Origin: Verrucomicrobiales bacterium
GTDB taxonomy: Bacteria > Verrucomicrobiota > Verrucomicrobiia > Limisphaerales > J093
Direction of reading: 5' to 3'
DNA: 64,000 bases
Assembly (NCBI GenBank): GCA_015075445.1
Contig: JABTUJ010000036.1
Span: forward strand, 1-64,000
Position numbers and translations under genes: made by a program. Position 1 is the stretch's first letter; every line of letters starts with the position of its first letter. Under the pieces are notes generated by a model that saw only the letters and a list, made by a program, of their open reading frames with translations, searched no databases and had not been told where the DNA came from. This document shows positions 19,855 through 29,655 of the stretch, one piece after another.

Positions 19855-21489
19855 CCCGAGGCCTTTGCCTCGCCCCGACGCCCTATTGCTGAACGGGGGG
19901 GTGTTCCAATCGGACCGGCTGGTCCGGCGCCTGGTCGAAGTGGTGTCCTCGTGGTGGCCCGGCGCCCCGGCGATCCGGCTGCTTCCGCACGGCTCGCTCA
20001 GCCTGGCTGTCGCGCGGGGCGCGGCGCATTACGGGCGGGTGCGCCACGGCCACGCCGAGCGGATTCGCGGCGGTGCGGCTCAGGCCTTCTACGTCGGGCT
20101 CGGCGGCGGGAAAGAAGCCACGGCCAACCGCGCTGTGTGCGTGCTCCCCCGCGGACACGAGCCGGGCGATCCTGTGGATCTCCGCGAACGCCCCTTCCAG
20201 CTCACGCTGGGCCGACCCGTGCAACTGCCGTGGTTCTCGACGACCGCGGATCGCCCGGATCGTCCGGGTGACGTGGTCGAGGTGGACGAAGTCTTTCACG
20301 CGCTTCCGCCGATCCACACCCTCTTCCGCGGCACGGGCCGGCAACCCACCGCCGTCAGCGTTCACCTCCGCGCCGTGCTCACCGAGCTCGGCACGCTCGA
20401 ACTTTGGTGCGTGGCCAATGACCGCGACGAGCGGTGGCGGCTTGAGTTCGATCTGCGGGGCGCCGCCGTGCGCACCGCGCCTTCCGTCGCCGAGTCCTTG
20501 CCGGCCCGCTTGGGGGAGGTGCGGACCCTCGTGCAGCGCGCCTTCGGTCCGCAAGCCGCGCCGACGCCGGGTGCGGAAGGCCGCGAGGCCAAGCAGCTCT
20601 GGGGCGCCCTCGAACGCCTGGCGGGTCCGCGGGATTCGTGGCGGCTGCCGCTGTTGCGCGAGCTGTGGGGCGCGTTGTTCGCCGGCGCGAAACGCCGTCG
20701 TCGCTCTCCCGCCCACGAGCGCGTCTTCTATCAGGTTGCCGGCTACTGCCTCCGACCGGGCTTTGGCTATCCGCTCGATGACTGGCGCTGTGCCCAGACC
20801 TTCGGGTTGCTGCGCGAGGGGGTGGCGCACCCGGGGGAGACGGCGATCTGGAACGAGTTCTGGGTGATGTGGCGGCGCCTGGCCGGGGGGCTCGAGGCAC
20901 CCGCCCAGCAGGAGCTCTGGAACTTCCTCAAGCCCCATCTGGCGCGGCGCCTGCCACTGCCCTCGGCCGACGTCCCCGCCGGTGCGAAAATCCCGCGGGC
21001 CGAAGGCTGGCATGAAATGGTGCGCACCGCCGCTTCCCTCGAACACCTGGAACCGACGGACAAGATCCTGCTCGGCGAGGGGCTCGCCGGGCGCTTGCGC
21101 CGACCCGATGACCGGGCCGGACCCTGGGCGTGGGCCCTGGGTCGTTTGGGTGCTCGCGTGCCGCTCTACGGCAGCAGCCACAAGACGGTCCCTCCCGAGG
21201 CCGCCGCCGTCTGGGTCGCACAACTGCTGGAGCTGGGCCTGGGCAACGTCGAACACGCCGCCTTCGCCGCCGCCCAGCTCGCCCGCTGCACCGGCGACCG
21301 CGCACGCGACCTCGATCCGGACCTGCGCGCCGAGGTCGCAGCCGCCCTTCGCCAGGCCGCCGCCCCGGAGCACTGGCTCCGGCTGGTCACCGAAGTCGTG
21401 GCCTTGGAAACCGCGGAGGAAGCCCGCGCGCTCGGCGACAGCCTGCCCGTGGGCCTACGGCTCCGCTGATCCGTCGTCCGCCCGCGGAA

Positions 21490-21607
21490 GTAGGAGTCGA
21501 GGTGACGAGACTCTGCTGAGCCTCCTGACGTCGGCTCCTACCAGTGTGGAGAAAGTAGGAGTCGAGGTAACGAGACTCTGCTGAGCCTCCTGACGTCGGC
21601 TCCTACC
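21490..21607. repeat. Tandem 53-bp hairpins between convergent genes (family P2)
   Basis: Two nearly identical 53-bp palindromic units (21490-21542 and 21555-21607) lie head to tail. Each has a left arm starting GTAGGAGTCGAGGT and a right arm ending CGTCGGCTCCTAC. They fill the gap between the Hsp70 B stop (21469) and the stop of the minus-strand LamG-like gene (21614), so they could stop transcription from both sides. A half unit of the same family is at 45973-45997. Confidence 0.85.
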
Positions 21608-21613
21608 GACGGA

Positions 21614-24600
21614 CTACTTGCGCAGCCGATAGAACTGGGCGGCTTCGTTCGCGTTGACCGTCGCGGAATTGCCCGACACACCCGCAACCGCCGCCCACGC
21701 CCCGGTCACAGCGGGGGCCTGCTCGAGCGTGAAACCGGCGCCGTCCCACGTGAGGGTGAGCGTGCCGTTGCCGTTGTTCTGAATCGTCAGCGTCGGTGAG
21801 GAGGGCGGCGGCGTCGTCGCCAAACCGGAACCCGAGGCGGCGGAGGGGATGCCGAACACACTCGGGCCACCCAGGGCAATGACGTCGTCGTCGGTCATCG
21901 CGCCCTCGCGGATCTGGATGGCGTTCACGAAGGCCTCGGTCCGCTCGTTGTCGTCGCCGTCACCGAACAGGAAGACCTCCGGCGGCAACGCGAACCGCCC
22001 GTCGATGGAGCCGCCGTCGCCGGTGAGATCTTCGCGGTGCTTGTAGCCGTTGATGAACTTGGCCAATCGCGGCGGGTTGGCCGCCAGGTCGGTGACGAAC
22101 ACCACCCGCGCCCAAGTCTCGCTGGCGTGCTGCTTGTCTGCCGGCAGGCCGTCGTAGATCGAGCAGCAGCCCTTGCCATAGCTCCCATCGCTGCGCCGCC
22201 AGAACAGGTCGCCGTCGGTCGGGTTGTCCAGGTCATGCGTCTGCAGCAAGCCGCCAAAGCCCTGGCTCTCCGGGCCCCAGTAGAGGTCCAGGATCAGGGT
22301 CCATTGGTTGGCTTTGGCGCCCCCGCCGTTGGGCGGCACGAGATGTTCCATGCGCAGGCCGATCTTGCTGAACACGTCCCGGGGTTCGCCCGGCGTATAG
22401 GGGATGTGCAGCACGCGAGCCGGTTGGCCGTCAATGCCCGGGATGCCCAGCTCCGCGGTCGTGCCGAAGCGATACCGGCTGGCGAGGGCATTGTCGATGA
22501 AGCGCAGGTCGCGCCCGATGGTGGCCGCCAGGTTGCCCTGGTCGAAGTTCCACTCGCCCTTGACCGGGTTGGGCGTGGGGATCCCGGTGGCGCGCGGTCC
22601 CCCCAGGGCGATGACCTCGTCGTCGGTGAGCGCGCGGGCCTGGAGCTGGATCGAATTGACGTACGCCTCGGTCCGCTCGTTGTCGTCGCCGTCGCCGAAC
22701 AGGAAGAACTCCGCTGGCAGCGCGAACCGCCCGTCGAGCGAGCCGCCGTCGCCGGTCACGTCTTCGCGGTGTTTGTAGCCGTTGATGAACTTGGCCAATC
22801 GCGGCGGGTTCGCCGTCAGGTCAGCCACGAACGCGACCCGTGCCCAGGTTTCGCTGGCGTGTTGCTTGTCCGCGGGCAGGTCGTCGTACGATGAGCAGCA
22901 GCCCTTGCCATAGCTGCCGTCGCTGCGTCGCCAGAACAGGTCGCCGTCGGTCGGGTTGTCGAGGTCGTGGGTCTGCAGCAACCCGCCGAAGCCCTGGCTT
23001 TCCGGGCCCCAGTACACGTCCATGACCAACGTCCACTGGTTCAGCTTGGTGCCCCCGCCGTTCACGCCCAGGCCGTGGTCCGCCCGGAGCCCGATCTTGC
23101 TGAAGACATCCCGCGGCTCGCCGGGCGTGTAAGGGATGTGCAGCACACGGGCCGGCTGACCCTCGATGCCCGGGATGCCCAGTTCGGTGGTGGTCCCGAA
23201 GCGGTAGCGGCTGGCCAGGGCGTTGTCGATGAACTGGAGATCGTTCCCCACCGTGGCCGCCAGGTTACCCTGCTCGAAATCCCACTGCGCATAGGGAATG
23301 GGGATGCCCGCCGCGCTCGGACCCCCCAGGGCCACCACTTCGTCGTCGGTCATCGCCCCGTCGCGAATCTGGATGGCGTTCACGAAAGCCTCGGTCCGCT
23401 CGTTGTCGTCGCCGTCACCGAACAGAAAGACCTCCGGCGGCAGCGCGAATCGCCCGTCGATCGAGCCGCCGTCGCCGGTGAGATCCTCGCGGTGCTTGTA
23501 GCCGTTGATGAACTTGGCCAATCGCGGCGGGTTGGCCGCCAGGTCGGCGACGAACACCACCCGGGCCCAGGTCTCGCTGGCGTGCTGCTTGTCGGCGGGC
23601 AGGTCGTCGTAGAGCGAGCAGCAGCCTTTGCCGTAGCTCCCATCGCTGCGCCGCCAGAACAGGTCGCCGTCGGTCGGGTTGTCCAGGTCATGGGTCTGCA
23701 GCAAGCCGCCAAAGCCCTGGCTCTCCGGGCCCCAGTAGACGTCCAGGATCAGCGTCCACTGGTTGGCCTTCCGCCCCCCGCCATTCGGGGCAATGGTGTG
23801 CTGCATCCGCAGGCCGATCTTGCTGAACACATCCCGGGGTTCACCGGGCGTATAAGGAATGTGCAGCACGCGAGCCGGTTGGCCGGCAATGCCCGGAATG
23901 CCCAGCTCGGCGGTTGTGCCGAAGCGATACCGGCTGGCCAGAGCGTTGTCGATGAACTGCAGGTCGCGCCCGACGGTTGCGGCGAGGTTGCCGCCCCGGA
24001 AATCCCAGTAGCCCTTCACCGCGTTGGCCAGGTTCACGGCTGTGGCCCTTCCGGTCGTGAAGCGATACTCGCGGGTCACCGCGTTGCCGGCGCCGTCGGA
24101 GAAGGCCAGGCGCAACGTCTGCTCCGCGAGAGGTTCCAGCGCCGCCAGCAGCTTGATGTCAACGGTGGTCACCTTGCCCGCCTTGGTCACCGCCCCCGCT
24201 GGCAGGTTCACGGGTTGGTCGTTCAGCGTGAGCGCGATCGTCGCCGGGTTCACCGTGGTCGCGTCCTCGGTGACCTCCAGCACAATCCGCGGCAGAGTAC
24301 TGACGTTCAGCTCGCCGGGCGCGGGCGAAGCCCGACTCAAGTACGGCGGTGCCTGATAGCCCGCGGCGCGCTGGCGGTAGGCCCGGATATGCCCCGCCGT
24401 CGCCCGGTCGTTCAGCAGCACCCGTTGCCCCGCCGCATCCTCCGCCCACAACTCGATGTGCGCCCCACCCCCGCCCTCGCCCCACAACACCCGGATCGGA
24501 TAGAGTCCGGCCTGCTCGACCAGGAACGTGCCCCGCACTGTCCCAATCGTCGTGTCCAGGATGCGCAATGCCGTCACATCGCGGGGATCCGGGCCCAGCG

Positions 24601-26071
24601 TCAGCCGCAGGTTGTCGTCGCTCACCGCCCCCAGCGTGTACGAACCCGCCGCCAGATCGAGCACCGCCAGGATCTCCCTCGCGATGTTGTCCGTGGACGC
24701 GGTCCAACCCGGGATGCCCGGGATGAGTTCTTCCCCGTGGCCTGTCTGCCAGTTGAACAGCCCCGCGCTGAGCCCGTCCTGCTCGAAGTTGACGACGTCA
24801 CGATCAAACGTCCCGTCGGCGTTGGCGAAGGTGAGGTCGGCAATGTTCTCGCCGAACTCGCCGGCGAGTTGGCGCTCGACGCGGTCGGCCGTGTTGCCCC
24901 CGGGCGCCGCCGTCTCCGTCTGGTGCACCCGGATCTTGAAACCGCCCAGCGTGGTGTTGACCGTCGCCGGCGCCACCGCATACGCCGCCGGAACCACCAT
25001 CACATTCGCCACGGTGAACTCGTACCTCAACGTCTTGGCCCCGTAGGTCAGTTCGACCGTGTGACTCGTCCCCGGCGCCAGCAGGCCCGGCGGGTCATAC
25101 GTGATCGTCGTCACCCCGCCCGCTGTCGAACTCGTCGCCGTCACCGTCACGTCATCGAACTTCAGCGCCGTCGCCGCCCCGCCCAAATCCTGAATCCGCA
25201 CCTCGACCCGCGCGTCTGGCCGGACGTTGGTTCCCAGCGGCAGGGCCGACAGCAGGTAGGCGCCGGTCACCGTCGTCGTGGTGATCGACAGATCGTCGAT
25301 CCAGTGGTTGTCCCGCAGCGCCGCCGTCAGCTCGGCGGTCCCTGCCCCGAAGCCAAACTGCCCCGCCACCGGCGCATACGGAATCGGGAAGTCCTCGTAG
25401 ACCCGCGTGCCGTTGTACGTGACGTCCAGGGTCCCGTCGGCCTCGAGCCGGACCTCCACCGGCACAAACACCGGTGTCTGGGTGTTCGCCGCGCCCGTCC
25501 GCAGCCCGTTGAAGCGCTTCGCCGCCAGCCGCTGGCCGCCCTGCTTCACAATGATCCCCGGCGCATCCCCGAGCTGGTTTCCCTCCGCGCCAAACCCCGC
25601 CAGGTTGTCGATCGTGTCGAACGAGATCACCAGCCCCGTGCTGTCGCCGCCCCCCTCTCGAAACGGGTCCGTGAGACCAGCAATGTCCTCCGCCAGCACC
25701 AGGCTGAACCCCTGCGCCGGCTGCTCCGTCCCCCCGTGAATGCTCACGCGGAACGCCGCGGTGAAGCCCGCCACCCGCGCGCCGTCGTCGTCCAGCGGCG
25801 GGAACACATACGACCCGTGCATCGGCAGCGTCGACTCTCCGTCGATGTACTCCTGCAGGTCCTGCAGCTTGAGGATCCCGTTGTCGATCTTCGCCTTGCC
25901 CAGGGGCACGCCGCCCGGATCGACCGTGAAGTCGGTCTGCAGCGACCCCGCCCGCAAGCCCGGCGGCAACAGCAGGCCAAGACTCAGTCCGACGGCCGTC
26001 AAGCAGGCCCGGGAAGGCAACGCGACGCGGCGGAAGCCGCAGGATCGGAGGGGGTGCAGTGAGGGGATCAT
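21614..26071 (-). CDS. Giant secreted protein with three near-identical LamG-like domains
   Basis: 1485 residues from the ATG at 26071, with a signal peptide containing CLTAVGLSLGLLLPPGLRA. The N-terminal third has a lectin-like beta sandwich (AAFRVSIHGG, GFSLVLAEDIAG), Ig-like or SbsA-like segments (SPAPGELNVSTLPRIVLEV) and a bacterial PA14-like piece (YPIRVLWGEGGG). The middle and C-terminal half holds three tandem copies of a concanavalin A/LamG-like domain of 241-244 residues, each with GPESQGFGGLLQTHDLDNP and SDGSYGKGCCS (paired Cys). It ends with LTLTWDGAGFTLEQAP and FYRLRK, the usual tail of these Verrucomicrobial secreted proteins. Likely surface-exposed; ligand unknown. Confidence 0.8.
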   Translation of the reverse strand: MIPSLHPLRSCGFRRVALPSRACLTAVGLSLGLLLPPGLRAGSLQTDFTVDPGGVPLGKAKIDNGILKLQDLQEYIDGESTLPMHGSYVFPPLDDDGARVAGFTAAFRVSIHGGTEQPAQGFSLVLAEDIAGLTDPFREGGGDSTGLVISFDTIDNLAGFGAEGNQLGDAPGIIVKQGGQRLAAKRFNGLRTGAANTQTPVFVPVEVRLEADGTLDVTYNGTRVYEDFPIPYAPVAGQFGFGAGTAELTAALRDNHWIDDLSITTTTVTGAYLLSALPLGTNVRPDARVEVRIQDLGGAATALKFDDVTVTATSSTAGGVTTITYDPPGLLAPGTSHTVELTYGAKTLRYEFTVANVMVVPAAYAVAPATVNTTLGGFKIRVHQTETAAPGGNTADRVERQLAGEFGENIADLTFANADGTFDRDVVNFEQDGLSAGLFNWQTGHGEELIPGIPGWTASTDNIAREILAVLDLAAGSYTLGAVSDDNLRLTLGPDPRDVTALRILDTTIGTVRGTFLVEQAGLYPIRVLWGEGGGGAHIELWAEDAAGQRVLLNDRATAGHIRAYRQRAAGYQAPPYLSRASPAPGELNVSTLPRIVLEVTEDATTVNPATIALTLNDQPVNLPAGAVTKAGKVTTVDIKLLAALEPLAEQTLRLAFSDGAGNAVTREYRFTTGRATAVNLANAVKGYWDFRGGNLAATVGRDLQFIDNALASRYRFGTTAELGIPGIAGQPARVLHIPYTPGEPRDVFSKIGLRMQHTIAPNGGGRKANQWTLILDVYWGPESQGFGGLLQTHDLDNPTDGDLFWRRSDGSYGKGCCSLYDDLPADKQHASETWARVVFVADLAANPPRLAKFINGYKHREDLTGDGGSIDGRFALPPEVFLFGDGDDNERTEAFVNAIQIRDGAMTDDEVVALGGPSAAGIPIPYAQWDFEQGNLAATVGNDLQFIDNALASRYRFGTTTELGIPGIEGQPARVLHIPYTPGEPRDVFSKIGLRADHGLGVNGGGTKLNQWTLVMDVYWGPESQGFGGLLQTHDLDNPTDGDLFWRRSDGSYGKGCCSSYDDLPADKQHASETWARVAFVADLTANPPRLAKFINGYKHREDVTGDGGSLDGRFALPAEFFLFGDGDDNERTEAYVNSIQLQARALTDDEVIALGGPRATGIPTPNPVKGEWNFDQGNLAATIGRDLRFIDNALASRYRFGTTAELGIPGIDGQPARVLHIPYTPGEPRDVFSKIGLRMEHLVPPNGGGAKANQWTLILDLYWGPESQGFGGLLQTHDLDNPTDGDLFWRRSDGSYGKGCCSIYDGLPADKQHASETWARVVFVTDLAANPPRLAKFINGYKHREDLTGDGGSIDGRFALPPEVFLFGDGDDNERTEAFVNAIQIREGAMTDDDVIALGGPSVFGIPSAASGSGLATTPPPSSPTLTIQNNGNGTLTLTWDGAGFTLEQAPAVTGAWAAVAGVSGNSATVNANEAAQFYRLRK
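21840..24015 (-). repeat. Threefold coding repeat, units of 723-732 bp
   Basis: Within the LamG-like gene three consecutive units are about 90 percent or more alike at the DNA level by eye. The anchor TTGTCGATGA recurs at 22491, 23223 and 23946, giving spacings of 732 and 723 bp, both multiples of three. Units run roughly 21840-22560, 22560-23290 and 23290-24015. The outer units are closer to each other than to the middle one in several places (SIDGRFALPPEVFLFG against SLDGRFALPAEFFLFG), as expected after duplication or gene conversion. Confidence 0.9.
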
Positions 26072-26386
26072 GGGTTCGAGCGCAGGGGGTGGTGGACCCG
26101 GTGGTGGGGTTGCTGGATTAAGACACAACATGCAATCTACATGTCTTTCTTCTCAGAGATGGCGGCAATATGCCGCCCTGTAACCGAGGGTCAAGGGGTT
26201 TCTGCCAGGTTTCTGCCGGCCGCCCGCACCGGGGCGGAGTCACGGTCCCCGGGGCCGGGTCGTGGAGGTCCGCTAGGACCTTTCGGAGTCAGCCGCGCCG
26301 GATCCTGCCGGGTTCGACCGCGCCTCGCCCGACTTTGTCCGGCTTTGCCCGTGCACCGGACCCGTCGCACCCGGAATGCTGGGGCC
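26072..26386. promoter_or_regulatory. Divergent promoter region with a 17-bp palindrome
   Basis: This 315-bp gap separates the start codons of two divergent secreted-protein genes, so it must contain both promoters. At 26161-26177 there is a perfect palindrome GGCGGCA-ATA-TGCCGCC, a candidate operator. Nearby, 26120-26150 holds several ACATG/CATGT half sites and is AT-richer than its surroundings. No regulator is known for it. Confidence 0.45.
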
Positions 26387-28507
26387 ATGCAAAACCTCAT
26401 CCGTCTCAAGGCGCCCCGCCTCTCCCCGTCCCGAACCGCGTGCCTGGGCCTTCTGCTCTTGGTCCCTGGCTTGACCTCGCTCCACGCCGAGCTCCTCCTG
26501 AACGAACCCTTCGTCTATCCGGACGGCCCGCTCGTCGAGGTGTCCGGCGGCCGCTGGTCCACCCACAGCGGCACCGCGGGCCAGGTGAACGTCCGCGCTG
26601 AAGCCGTGGAGTTGACCGACCAGGAAAGCGAGGACGTCAACCTCGCCCTCGCGTCCGGCCCACTGCCGGCCAGCAGCGACGCGGTCTTGTACGCCGCGTT
26701 CACCGTGAACTTCACCGCCCTGCCCCGCGGTACCGGCACCTTCTTCGCCCACTTCAAGGACGGCACCACCGGCTTCCGCGGCCGGCTCTTCGCCGCCACC
26801 GCCGGAGCCGCCGAAGGTCGCCTGCGCGTCGGCATCGCCGAAGCCGCGGCCAGCCCCACCCTGCTCGAAACCGACCTCGACCTGCAGACCGACTACACCC
26901 TGGTCTGCCGTTACGAGGTGGCGACCGCCCGCAGCACGCTCTGGGTGAACCCGACGCAGGAAGCTGATCCGGGCGTCGTGGCTGGCGACGACGGCACCCC
27001 GCTGGCAATCCATGCTTTTGCCCTCCGCCAGTCCCTCAGCAGCGGCAACAGCATGGGCACGCTGACCGTGGACGACCTGCGTGTCGCCACCAGCTTCGCC
27101 GAGCTGTTCGCCCCGCCGGGCGACGTCCCGGCCATCACCCGGCAACCGCAGAGCCTGACGGTCGTGGCGGGTGCCGAAGTCACCTTCAGCGTGGCCGCCA
27201 CCGGCCGGGCTCCCCTCCAGTACCAGTGGCTGCGCAACCAGGAACCCTGGCCGGGCGCCACCGATGCCGTGCTGGTCCTGGCCGCGGTCCGCCCGGAAGA
27301 CGCCGGCGCGTATCAGGTCGTGGTGAGCAACGACAGCGGCTCCGTCACGAGCGGTGTTGCCCAACTCACCGTCACCGACACCCCGCCCGTGGGCGAACCG
27401 CCGGTCGTCTCCTTCACCCACGTCCTGGAGCGCCTGCTCCGCCCGGGTGATCAAACCACCAACACCTTCGCCGAACACAGCCTGCGCCCCGGCGAACAAC
27501 TTACCCTCACCGTCACCGCGACCGATCCCGCCGGCATCGCCGTCAGCGTCTAACCGGTCACCAACCCGCTGCCTGGCTCCGCTCGCTGGGACTTTGCTGC
27601 CACCACCGGCCCCAGCGTCACCGGGACGTTCACGATGGCCCCGACGGCGGCCGACGCCGGCCAATTCCTCGACCTCGAACTGCGCGTCGCGAACCAGGCC
27701 GGCACCCGGACCGTCTCGTGGCGGATCTACGTCCCCACGCCGGCCGAGCAACAGATGGTGATCGCCGAGTACCTCGCCAATCCAACCGTCTCCGTCGACG
27801 CTCCCCACTACAACCCGCTTTGCCGCGAGACCCCGGCCACCAACCCGAGTCAGCACGACGAATATGTCGAACTGGTCAACCACGGCCCTGCCGACCTGTC
27901 CCTCGAGGGCTGGACCCTGTCCGACGCGGTTCAGGTGCGGCACCGCTTTCCGGCGCCGACGCTCCTGCCCGCCGGCCACCCGCTGGTGGTCTATGGCGGT
28001 CCTCGTGACGCCTCCCCTCCGCAGCTCGACGTCGCGGCCCAACCCGCCAGCGAAGGCTCTGCTGGTCTGGCGCTCAACAACACCGGCGACCAGATCCTCC
28101 TCCGCAACGCCCTCGGCCACCTGGTCGAACGCGTCGTGTACACCGCCACCCAGATGAGCAGCCAGGGCTCGATGGCCCGCCATCCCACCCTTTCAGACGG
28201 GTTCGTTCCTCAAGCCACCGTGGGTACGGAGCCGGTGACCCCCGGCCGGCGTCCGGACGGCCAGCCCTGGAGCGAACCCGTCCCACCTTTGCTCGATGCC
28301 GTGGGGCTCGTGAACTGCCGTTTGAACCCCGACGGCACCCTCACGTTCACCTGGCCGCGGGTGGCCGGGCACACCTACTCGGTCCTCTCTGCCCCCACCC
28401 TCGACGGTCCGTGGCAGCCCGTGGCGACGGGCCTGACCCACGGCGAGTGGACTGCAGCCGCCTCGGGCGAAGGGCAGACCTCCTTCTACCGGGTCCGCTC
28501 GCCTTGA
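26387..28507 (+). CDS. Secreted Ig-like/lamin-tail domain protein with in-frame TAA
   Basis: 706 codons with the stop read through. The ATG at 26387 gives a signal peptide (CLGLLLLVPGLTSLHA). Residues about 30-240 form a beta-rich lectin-like region (LLNEPFVYPDGPLVEVSGG). An Ig-like domain follows (PAITRQPQSLTVVAGAEV, QYQWLRNQE, EDAGAYQVVVSNDSG). The lamin-tail domain lies after the break (MVIAEYLANP, DEYVELVNHGPADLSLEGW) and the protein ends RVRSP. A TAA at 27551-27553 follows GIAVSV; the same frame then reads PVTNPLPGSARWDFAATTG without further stops, so a single substitution (for example TAC to TAA) would explain it. As written only the N-terminal 388 residues would be made. Confidence 0.8.
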
Positions 28508-28543
28508 TTCCTGCCCGGACGGGGCATCAGGCGATCTCGACAC

Positions 28544-28567
28544 AGCGCCGCTTCCTGCGGCGCTTTT
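28544..28567 (+). terminator. Rho-independent terminator
   Basis: An 8-bp stem AGCGCCGC (28544-28551) and GCGGCGCT (28557-28564) with a 5-base loop is followed by TTTT, 37 bp after the stop of the lamin-tail protein gene and before gmd. Confidence 0.65.
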
Positions 28568-28623
28568 CGCCCTTTTCCAGGCTTGCCAGCGTTCCGGGCG
28601 TCACCAACCCTGCGGCGCGACGC

Positions 28624-29637
28624 ATGCCCAAGAAAGCATTGATCACCGGCATCACCGGCCAGGATGGTTCGTATCTGGCGGAGTTGTTGCTCCGGCAAGG
28701 CTACGAGGTGCATGGCCTCATCCGGCGGGCCAGCACCTTCAACACCGGCCGGCTGAACGCCATCTACGCGGATCCACACCGCAGCGACGTCCGGCTCCGG
28801 CTCCATTACGGCGACCTCAGCGACGCCAGCGGTCTGGCCCGGCTCGTCGGCCAGGTCCAGCCGGACGAGGTCTACAACCTCGCCGCCCAAAGCCATGTGC
28901 GCGTCAGCTTCGACAGCGCCGAATACACCACCGACATCGTCGCCACCGGCACGGTGCGACTCCTCGAGGCCATCCGCGAGGTCGGCTTGTGCCCCCGCTT
29001 CTACCAGGCGTCCTCGAGCGAGATGTTTGGCCAGGCCCGCGAGATCCCGCAGCGCGAGACCACCCCTTTCCACCCGCGGAGCCCCTACGCGTGCGCCAAG
29101 GTCTTCGCTTACTGGATCACCGTGAACTATCGCGAAGCCTACGGCCTGCACGCCAGCAACGGCATCCTCTTCAACCACGAATCCCCCCGACGCGGGGAGA
29201 CCTTCGTCACCCGCAAGATCACCCGCGCCGTTGCCCACATCCGCGCCGGCCTCCAGGACAAGCTCTACCTGGGCAACCTCGACGCCGCCCGCGACTGGGG
29301 CTATGCCCCGGAGTACGTCGAGGCCATGTGGCGCATGCTCCAGCAGGATCAACCGGACGATTACGTCATCGCCACCGGCGAAACCCACACCGTCCGCGAA
29401 TTCCTCGAACTCGCCTTCGGCCATGCCGGGCTCGAGTGGCAGAAGCACGTTGAGCTGGACCCGCGCTACCACCGCCCCGCCGAAGTCGACCACCTGGTGG
29501 GCGACGCCTCCAAGGCCCGCCAGCAGCTTGGCTGGGAGGCTCGCACCCGCTTCGCCGACCTCGTCAAGCTGATGGTCGAGGCCGACCTCCAGCTTCTCCA
29601 GGCCCAGCGGGAAGGGCGGCTCCTCCCCAGCCTCTGA
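28624..29637 (+). CDS. gmd: GDP-mannose 4,6-dehydratase
   Basis: 337-residue extended short-chain dehydrogenase. It converts GDP-D-mannose to GDP-4-keto-6-deoxymannose, the first step to GDP-fucose, GDP-rhamnose and related sugars for surface polysaccharide. Visible: nucleotide-binding GITGQDGSYLAELLL (9-23), catalytic SSSEMFG (131-136 region), Tyr155 and Lys159 in SPYACAKVF, then NHESPRRGETFVTRKITRA and the GNLDAARDWG substrate loop. Length is slightly short of the usual 345-370. A paralogue follows 18 bp downstream, so the two form an operon. Confidence 0.93.
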   Translation: MPKKALITGITGQDGSYLAELLLRQGYEVHGLIRRASTFNTGRLNAIYADPHRSDVRLRLHYGDLSDASGLARLVGQVQPDEVYNLAAQSHVRVSFDSAEYTTDIVATGTVRLLEAIREVGLCPRFYQASSSEMFGQAREIPQRETTPFHPRSPYACAKVFAYWITVNYREAYGLHASNGILFNHESPRRGETFVTRKITRAVAHIRAGLQDKLYLGNLDAARDWGYAPEYVEAMWRMLQQDQPDDYVIATGETHTVREFLELAFGHAGLEWQKHVELDPRYHRPAEVDHLVGDASKARQQLGWEARTRFADLVKLMVEADLQLLQAQREGRLLPSL

Positions 29638-29655
29638 TCCTCCCGTCCGCCCCCC

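Larger units (their letters stand above)
16318..21469 (+). pseudogene. Hsp70-family protein B, split by an insertion sequence
   Basis: Second Hsp70-like gene of the operon. It begins at TTG 16318, overlapping the stop of Hsp70 A (TTGA). The N-terminal part (16318 to about 17531) has IGIDLGTTNCAV and LVVDVGGGTTDFSL and closely resembles Hsp70 A. The frame is then broken by an IS from 17532. It resumes at 19855 with ALLLNGGVFQSDRL and VARGAAHYGRVRHGHAERI, and continues to 21469 with a long helical C-terminal extension (LWGALERLAGP, LPLLRELWGAL) absent from A. Without the IS and one flanking repeat the gene is a single frame of about 950 codons. As sequenced it makes a truncated product ending at 17601. 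Confidence 0.88.

Noticed and set aside
22967..26062. Open frame of 1031 codons on the plus strand opposite the LamG-like gene
   Set aside because: Low-complexity Arg/Gly/Pro composition and exact complementarity to a gene with signal peptide and domains; typical high-GC shadow.
15770..27553. Alternative genetic code or selenocysteine for the in-frame stops
   Set aside because: One stop is TGA and the other TAA, many other genes end normally in both, and no SECIS-like element or Cys-aligned position is evident.
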